Virus record (IMG/VR): IMGVR_UViG_3300036845_000232
Span: 1-59,048 of that record
Reading direction: 5' to 3' (one strand)
From: a virus
DNA length: 59,048 bases
A program made the translations under genes and the position numbers. How positions within the stretch are numbered: the first letter of the stretch is position 1; each line of letters opens with the position of its first letter. Under the pieces are notes generated by a model that had not been told where the DNA came from, did not search any database, and saw nothing but the letters and a program-made list of their open reading frames with translations. This document shows positions 55,687 to 59,048 of this stretch, in pieces.

Positions 55687-55723
55687 CGCTTCGCCCTTTC
55701 ACCCCAAGTCCGAAAGTCGGCCC

Positions 55724-56008
55724 ATGATCCCGCGCGAGCCCGACCACTGGCAGGTCGACCGCAAGATCCCGCTCGCCCTGATCGGCGCCGTGCTCCTGCA
55801 GACCGCCGGCATGTCGTGGTGGGCCTCGGGCATGTCGATGCGGGTCGAGCAATTGGAGCGCCAGGCGGCGGGCATCTCGTCCCAATCCGAGCGCATCGTC
55901 CGGCTCGAGGAAAAGGTCGGCGGCATTCAACAGGGTATCGCGGAGATCAAGGCGATGCTGCAGCGGGCGAACGTCCCCGGGGTCCCGCGCGATCAGCCGC
56001 CCAAGTAG
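55724..56008 (+). CDS. Spanin-like (Rz-type) membrane/coiled-coil protein, 94 aa
   Basis: One N-terminal membrane helix (IPLALIGAVLLQTAGMSWWA) followed by a coiled coil (RVEQLERQAAGISSQSERIVRLEEKVGG) and a short Pro-rich tail. Topology fits an inner-membrane spanin subunit or a DUF2730-type protein. No matching outer-membrane lipoprotein spanin is seen nearby, so the call is tentative. Confidence 0.5.
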   Translation: MIPREPDHWQVDRKIPLALIGAVLLQTAGMSWWASGMSMRVEQLERQAAGISSQSERIVRLEEKVGGIQQGIAEIKAMLQRANVPGVPRDQPPK

Positions 56009-56085
56009 CTGCAGGCGGACGCGGAACCGGCAACGGCAGCGATCCGCGGCCCGGGGCGAAAGCTCCGGCCAAATTGGAGAAATCC

Positions 56086-56235
56086 ATGACCAAGAAACAG
56101 GCCCTGCTCAAGCGCGCCGCTACCATCGCCCGCCGCCCGGAGCATCAATGGTGCGATCCCAAGCGCGTATCCAAATGCTACGGCTGCGCGTGTCGGAAGG
56201 AAGCGCGAGCGGAACTGCGGAAAGCTTCGCGCTGA
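56086..56235 (+). CDS. Small basic protein, 49 aa
   Basis: TTGGAGA precedes ATG 56086. Lys/Arg-rich, with CYGCAC in the centre that could bind metal. Last gene before the terminator. Function unknown. Confidence 0.55.
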   Translation: MTKKQALLKRAATIARRPEHQWCDPKRVSKCYGCACRKEARAELRKASR

Positions 56236-56269
56236 TTTCCTGATCGTTCCGGCGTCCCATCCGGGATTT

Positions 56270-56309
56270 TCCCCGCGCTCCGGCTTCGGCCGGGCGCGGG
56301 GATTTTTTT
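56270..56309 (+). terminator. Strong intrinsic terminator with UUCG loop
   Basis: TCCCCGCGC pairs with GCGCGGGGA; inside, CCGGC and GCCGG close a TTCG tetraloop with one bulged T. Seven T follow (56303-56309). It ends the rightward late operon where it meets the leftward operon. Confidence 0.9.
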
Positions 56310-56314
56310 GCGTT

Positions 56315-56689
56315 TCAGGACGGTGGTCCAGCATTAGCGCGGCGAACTCGTACGATGGGAATGCCGGCATGTCTGGCAAGCTTCACCATATTGGCCGTGC
56401 CGCGTCCGCCTGGGAATGCGATCACCATGTGGGGCTTGGTAGCCTCTAGCATAAGTCCGTTTCGGATAGGCCCGGCTGCGTCCCCATATTTTTTCCAGTC
56501 CGCAGGAAACGCCTGTACGGACACGCCGCGTTCCTTGGCCCATAGCCCAGCAAGTGTGTCGGCGCCCGTTGCCGCGCCGTGAACCAGAAGCTCTATTGGG
56601 TTTGCCCAATGAGCGCGATCAAGAATCAAAAAGAGGCGGTCTCGATCATCGTAGCCTCGTCCGCCGCATACGAGAACGCGCTGCTGCAT
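56315..56689 (-). CDS. DUF2493/SLOG-superfamily protein, 124 aa
   Basis: The sequence RVLVCGGRGYDDRD, HGAATGADTLAGLWA, GPIRNGLMLE and VIAFPGGRGTANMV matches the Rossmann-like DUF2493 (YspA/YAcAr) pattern. SLOG domains are predicted to bind or process nucleotide derivatives, including nucleotide signals used in antiphage systems. It is the last gene of the leftward operon, the same transcription unit (across the junction) as the Acb2/Tad1-like gene. Function of phage versions is unknown. Confidence 0.8.
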   Translation of the reverse strand: MQQRVLVCGGRGYDDRDRLFLILDRAHWANPIELLVHGAATGADTLAGLWAKERGVSVQAFPADWKKYGDAAGPIRNGLMLEATKPHMVIAFPGGRGTANMVKLARHAGIPIVRVRRANAGPPS

Positions 56690-56699
56690 TGTAGTTTGC

Positions 56700-56813
56700 C
56701 TATCTCTTGAAATTGCCGAAAACTGGCCGGGGCGTCGGCTCGCTACTTCCGCACCAGCCCGAAGGCCGGACCCTTGGTTTCCCGCACATCAGCTTTCGCC
56801 GATTGGTGAGCAT
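56700..56813 (-). CDS. Possible small protein, 37 aa
   Basis: ATG 56813 begins a basic, Pro/Gly/Arg-rich peptide. Only the gap between neighbouring genes (56690-56847) and a GGGG stretch upstream support it. Very weak; the region may be non-coding. Confidence 0.25.
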   Translation of the reverse strand: MLTNRRKLMCGKPRVRPSGWCGSSEPTPRPVFGNFKR

Positions 56814-56847
56814 TCTGAGGGCACCCCGAAACTCGTACACGTTCTAT

Positions 56848-57003
56848 CTATAACGGCACTCGTCCGATTGCGCTGTTCATCCGATCGCAGGCCGAGTCGG
56901 CCGAACGCTTCTTCTCGTAGTAGGCCACAGGATCGAAGCGGCCATCCGAATAGAGGAAGCCGACGCACCACCATTTCGTGTTGAGCTTGCGAACGGCATA
57001 CAT
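56848..57003 (-). CDS. Small hypothetical protein, 51 aa
   Basis: Beta-like N-terminus KLNTKWWCVGFLYSDGRFDPVAYYEKK followed by a helix. ATG 57003 or 57018 are both possible. Not recognised. Confidence 0.55.
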   Translation of the reverse strand: MYAVRKLNTKWWCVGFLYSDGRFDPVAYYEKKRSADSACDRMNSAIGRVPL

Positions 57004-57007
57004 GCGA

Positions 57008-57214
57008 CTATTGCCCATCAATGACCGGCGAGCCGCCGTTTGACCATGCCATCTGCATGATGAAATCACACGGGATATAGGTCCCATCGGAAAATTCGAT
57101 AAGCGTATCGCTGCCCAGGTCATGCATAAGGGTAGCGATTGCTCTCATCCCGTCCGCCCCGTGGCGCTTAGCAAGCTCGGCCATCATCGCTTCGATCTGT
57201 TCCATGGCAGTCAT
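57008..57214 (-). CDS. Small hypothetical protein, 68 aa
   Basis: Helical start MEQIEAMMAELAKRHGADG, then DTLIEFSDGTYIPCDFIMQM. Part of the leftward operon. Not recognised. Confidence 0.6.
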   Translation of the reverse strand: MTAMEQIEAMMAELAKRHGADGMRAIATLMHDLGSDTLIEFSDGTYIPCDFIMQMAWSNGGSPVIDGQ

Positions 57215-57217
57215 CGC

Positions 57218-57388
57218 TTATAAGCTCGTGACTAAGTAAACTGCTTTGCGATACTCGCGGCGGCATTCTTCTGCGCGCTGCTCGGCCTTATCCAGCTCTC
57301 GTTTCCAGTGAAAAAGATCCTGCTGAGCCTGCTGGAGCGGCGTTTTTCTCGGCACGGGATCGCGGTTCATCCATGTCTCGGCTTTCAT
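57218..57388 (-). CDS. Small coiled-coil protein, 56 aa
   Basis: Helical and charged throughout (QDLFHWKRELDKAEQRAEEC). ATG 57388 overlaps the upstream stop as ATGA. Function unknown. Confidence 0.6.
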   Translation of the reverse strand: MKAETWMNRDPVPRKTPLQQAQQDLFHWKRELDKAEQRAEECRREYRKAVYLVTSL

Positions 57389-57765
57389 CGCTTTTGCTCC
57401 TGCGGCGGTGACTGCTCATCTCTGGACGGCATTGGCGCAATCCACTGCATCCGAGTGCAATCGCATCGCCAAAGAATTTCCCGCTCGGTGACGCCGCTCC
57501 CGCACGAACTGCACATCAGGTTTGGCGTAGGATTGTCCGCCTGCTCAACAGCATACGGGACTATGCCATCCCTGACACGCCGCGCGAAATCGCGCACGCG
57601 GCGGAATCGGTCGCGACCATCCCACTCGTTCTCCTCGTCGTCCATTTCTGCAATCATGTTGATGCCGCGCTGCAGCCGATTGATCTCGTTGACGAGGTCC
57701 TGCTTGCTGTCCATGACGAGCCGGCCCTCTCGATAGGCGCGATCAGCTTGCCGCTTCTCGATCAT
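57385..57765 (-). CDS. Zinc-ribbon-like protein, 126 aa
   Basis: Helical N-terminal half (DLVNEINRLQRGINMIAEMD), then CSSCGSGVTEREILWRCDC, a zinc-ribbon-like pair of Cys sites. GAGGG precedes ATG 57765. Could be a transcription-related small protein; unproven. Confidence 0.65.
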   Translation of the reverse strand: MIEKRQADRAYREGRLVMDSKQDLVNEINRLQRGINMIAEMDDEENEWDGRDRFRRVRDFARRVRDGIVPYAVEQADNPTPNLMCSSCGSGVTEREILWRCDCTRMQWIAPMPSRDEQSPPQEQKR

Positions 57766-57779
57766 CTTTCCCTCATTCA

Positions 57780-57956
57780 CTAGGTAGAACTGCGGTGAAA
57801 GCGTTCGGTCAGCCAGAGCGCAAGGAACGCCCAACCGGTCCAGTACATCATGTCGAAGTGCGCTTCCCAATTCGGGTGCAGGCCAAATAGGAGCTTCGCA
57901 GCTTGATAGAGGGCGCCGACGATTGCCCAGCATATCCAAAGCGCGAGACGGTTCAT
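57780..57956 (-). CDS. Two-helix membrane protein, 58 aa
   Basis: Hydrophobic stretches around ALWICWAIVGALYQAAKLLF and YWTGWAFLALWLT suggest two membrane helices. Its start is joined by ATGA overlap to a tiny 18-codon frame (57953-58009) that itself overlaps the upstream gene's stop, so translation may be relayed. Role unknown. Confidence 0.6.
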   Translation of the reverse strand: MNRLALWICWAIVGALYQAAKLLFGLHPNWEAHFDMMYWTGWAFLALWLTERFHRSST

Positions 57957-58009
57957 GACTTCGTGTCCAGAGTTGTGATGTTCTCAAACGAATTGCGCTG
58001 CGCTTCCAT
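57953..58009 (-). CDS. Possible 18-aa coupling peptide
   Basis: MEAQRNSFENITTLDTKS overlaps the stop of the upstream gene at one end and the start of the membrane-protein gene at the other. It may be only a translational relay. Weak. Confidence 0.25.
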   Translation of the reverse strand: MEAQRNSFENITTLDTKS

Positions 58010-58209
58010 CAGTAGTCGCCATCCTCCAACACAAAGCAGCGCGGGACTTCGGTGTTGATCTGCCGAACAAACTGCATCCCATTTGGGCTAAGCTTGTGCT
58101 CAATGAGCGCCGCCCGCGTCAATTCAATCGCCTGGAGGAGGCTCTCCGCGACCACGATTGAAAGGCCACCGAGATAGTGACCGCCATGCCTGAATTCGTA
58201 GACGTTCAT
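58009..58209 (-). CDS. Small hypothetical protein, 66 aa
   Basis: Starts MNVYEFRHGGHYLGGLSIVVAE then helix and a strand end (RCFVLEDGDY). The style suggests a small alpha/beta domain. CTGAG lies upstream. Not recognised. Confidence 0.6.
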   Translation of the reverse strand: MNVYEFRHGGHYLGGLSIVVAESLLQAIELTRAALIEHKLSPNGMQFVRQINTEVPRCFVLEDGDY

Positions 58210-58237
58210 CGCTCAGGTTCCGTTTGCGAAGCAGTCG

Positions 58238-58432
58238 TCATAAGATTTCTTCGTGGATATTCTGCGCGGGAATAACCACACTCGGAATCTGGTCGGCGAT
58301 ATAGTGGCATGACGATGCCTGGTGCTCGTGGTGCTCTGCCTCGATTACCATTGCAGCAGCGCGCTCGCGCAGATGCCGCGCCTGCATTTGGAGATAGTTC
58401 GCTCGAAAGAGCCATTCTTGCTTCGTGGTCAT
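58238..58432 (-). CDS. Small helical protein, 64 aa
   Basis: ATGA overlap with the NUMOD4 gene. Helical with FRANYLQMQARHLRERAAAM and His/Glu-rich segment EAEHHEHQASSCH that could bind metal. Not recognised. Confidence 0.6.
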   Translation of the reverse strand: MTTKQEWLFRANYLQMQARHLRERAAAMVIEAEHHEHQASSCHYIADQIPSVVIPAQNIHEEIL

Positions 58433-58710
58433 CGCGTCTCGCTCCATGCTTCGCGCAGCAGTGCGTTCACCAATCGACACGTCTGGCGATTGTCCCTATT
58501 TAGGTTGAAGGCCATGTAACCTTTGCCATTTGGGACAGCGACCTTCTCATGACGCTTTATGGTCTTGCTGAACCTTCTTCCCAGAACATCATCCTGGATG
58601 ATCGTTCGCTCGACAGCGAACACTCGACCGTCCCGAGAAATCTCGTAAAGCCCTTCGTACCCCGGAACGGGACGAAACTCCTCCTCAGCATCGGGTCGCA
58701 TATGCGTCAT
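58429..58710 (-). CDS. NUMOD4-motif protein without nuclease domain, 93 aa
   Basis: EEEFRPVPGYEGLYEISRDGRVFAVERT is the NUMOD4 DNA-binding motif usual at the N-terminus of HNH homing nucleases. The rest (GKGYMAFNLNRDNRQTCRLVNALLREAW) matches the linker, but the HNH core is absent. It is either a remnant of a homing nuclease or a stand-alone binding protein. ATG 58710 shares a base with the upstream stop. Confidence 0.75.
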   Translation of the reverse strand: MTHMRPDAEEEFRPVPGYEGLYEISRDGRVFAVERTIIQDDVLGRRFSKTIKRHEKVAVPNGKGYMAFNLNRDNRQTCRLVNALLREAWSETR

Positions 58711-58904
58711 CACTGCCACTCAAAGCAGTTGAGGGATTTATACTTCGGCTGCTTCAATCCCGTTTTCACCAGCAGCTTATGATTTCGCTCGTTCGGGACG
58801 CCCTCGACGACTTCAACCTCATATGGCGTGCTGAGCATCCGCGTATTGCACATGCCGAGTGTGATCTCTCTGGCAATGTACTTCCCTGGCTTGTCCGGCA
58901 CCAT
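58710..58904 (-). CDS. Small hypothetical protein, 64 aa
   Basis: GAGGAA precedes ATG 58904. Beta-like: GKYIAREITLGMCNTRMLSTPYEVEVVEG. Not recognised. Next to the circle junction. Confidence 0.55.
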   Translation of the reverse strand: MVPDKPGKYIAREITLGMCNTRMLSTPYEVEVVEGVPNERNHKLLVKTGLKQPKYKSLNCFEWQ

Positions 58905-58921
58905 GACGTCGTTCCTCGGTG

Positions 58922-59048
58922 TTGCGGCGTCAGCGCTTCAATTCCGTGAGAGCATCGAACGAGTGGCCGTCCAGCAGCTTGTCCATGCCCGCGATCCAGT
59001 CCGGGTGATCGCCGATGCACTCGCCGTCGTGCTGGCGCAGGAACATGA
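58922..59048. repeat. Terminal direct repeat, right copy
   Basis: Identical to bases 1-127. Contains the 3' part (58930-59048) of the minus-strand gene whose full copy is at 9-260. Confidence 0.95.

Noticed and set aside
58922-59048. Biological short direct terminal repeats like those of T7-type phages
   Set aside because: Exactly 127 bases is a common assembler k value, and the P22-like packaging gene set suggests headful packaging without such repeats.

Overview
The window is a complete, circular genome of a temperate tailed phage. Bases 1-127 recur exactly at 58922-59048, so the unique circle is about 58.9 kb. G+C is high throughout. Gene content points to a short-tailed (podovirus-like) phage of an alphaproteobacterium, probably Rhizobiales: P22-type portal, connector and tail-stabilisation proteins, ejection-type internal proteins, a tyrosine integrase beside a tRNA-Ser fragment, and a Rhizobiales-style XRE regulator. 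The assignment to Rhizobiales is inference from protein style only.

Leftward early arm (12880 down to 1, continuing through the circle junction to about 56.3 kb): more than 30 tightly packed genes, mostly joined by 4-base ATGA or GTGA overlaps. They include an XRE regulator, a PD-(D/E)XK exonuclease with a RecT-like annealing protein and a DUF1367 protein, an HNH protein, an excisionase-like protein, the integrase and attP, two C5-cytosine methyltransferases, an AAA+ ATPase, a MazG-like protein, an Acb2/Tad1-like predicted nucleotide sponge (4326-4571), a DUF2493/SLOG protein (56315-56689) and many small unknown proteins.

Immunity region (12.9-13.9 kb): a leftward CI-like repressor gene, apparently leaderless, followed by a lipoprotein gene. 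It is flanked by two near-identical operator-promoter cassettes, PL at about 12918-12969 and PR at about 13872-13899. A rightward Cro-like gene starts at 13910. The layout is lambda-like.

Rightward arm (13.9-56.2 kb): a putative origin with two DnaA boxes, small membrane peptides, a Vsr/DUF559-like nuclease, a DUF1376 replication-type protein, small and large terminase, portal, head proteins, scaffold (33980-35131), major capsid protein (35196-36344), connector and gp10-like tail proteins, four likely ejection or internal virion proteins, tail fibre or tailspike genes, then lysis genes (muramidase, holin-like, spanin-like). Near the end is an outer-membrane beta-barrel gene that looks like cargo. 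A strong UUCG terminator at 56270-56309 ends this arm where it meets the leftward genes.

The least explained signals are non-coding: a cluster of hairpins with a shared ACGAYA loop just before the scaffold gene, a 130-nt cloverleaf-like RNA between the capsid gene and a secreted-protein gene, and several long perfect G+C-rich inverted repeats between genes. The most interesting proteins are the Acb2/Tad1-like sponge, the SLOG protein, the lipoprotein behind cI and the outer-membrane barrel.
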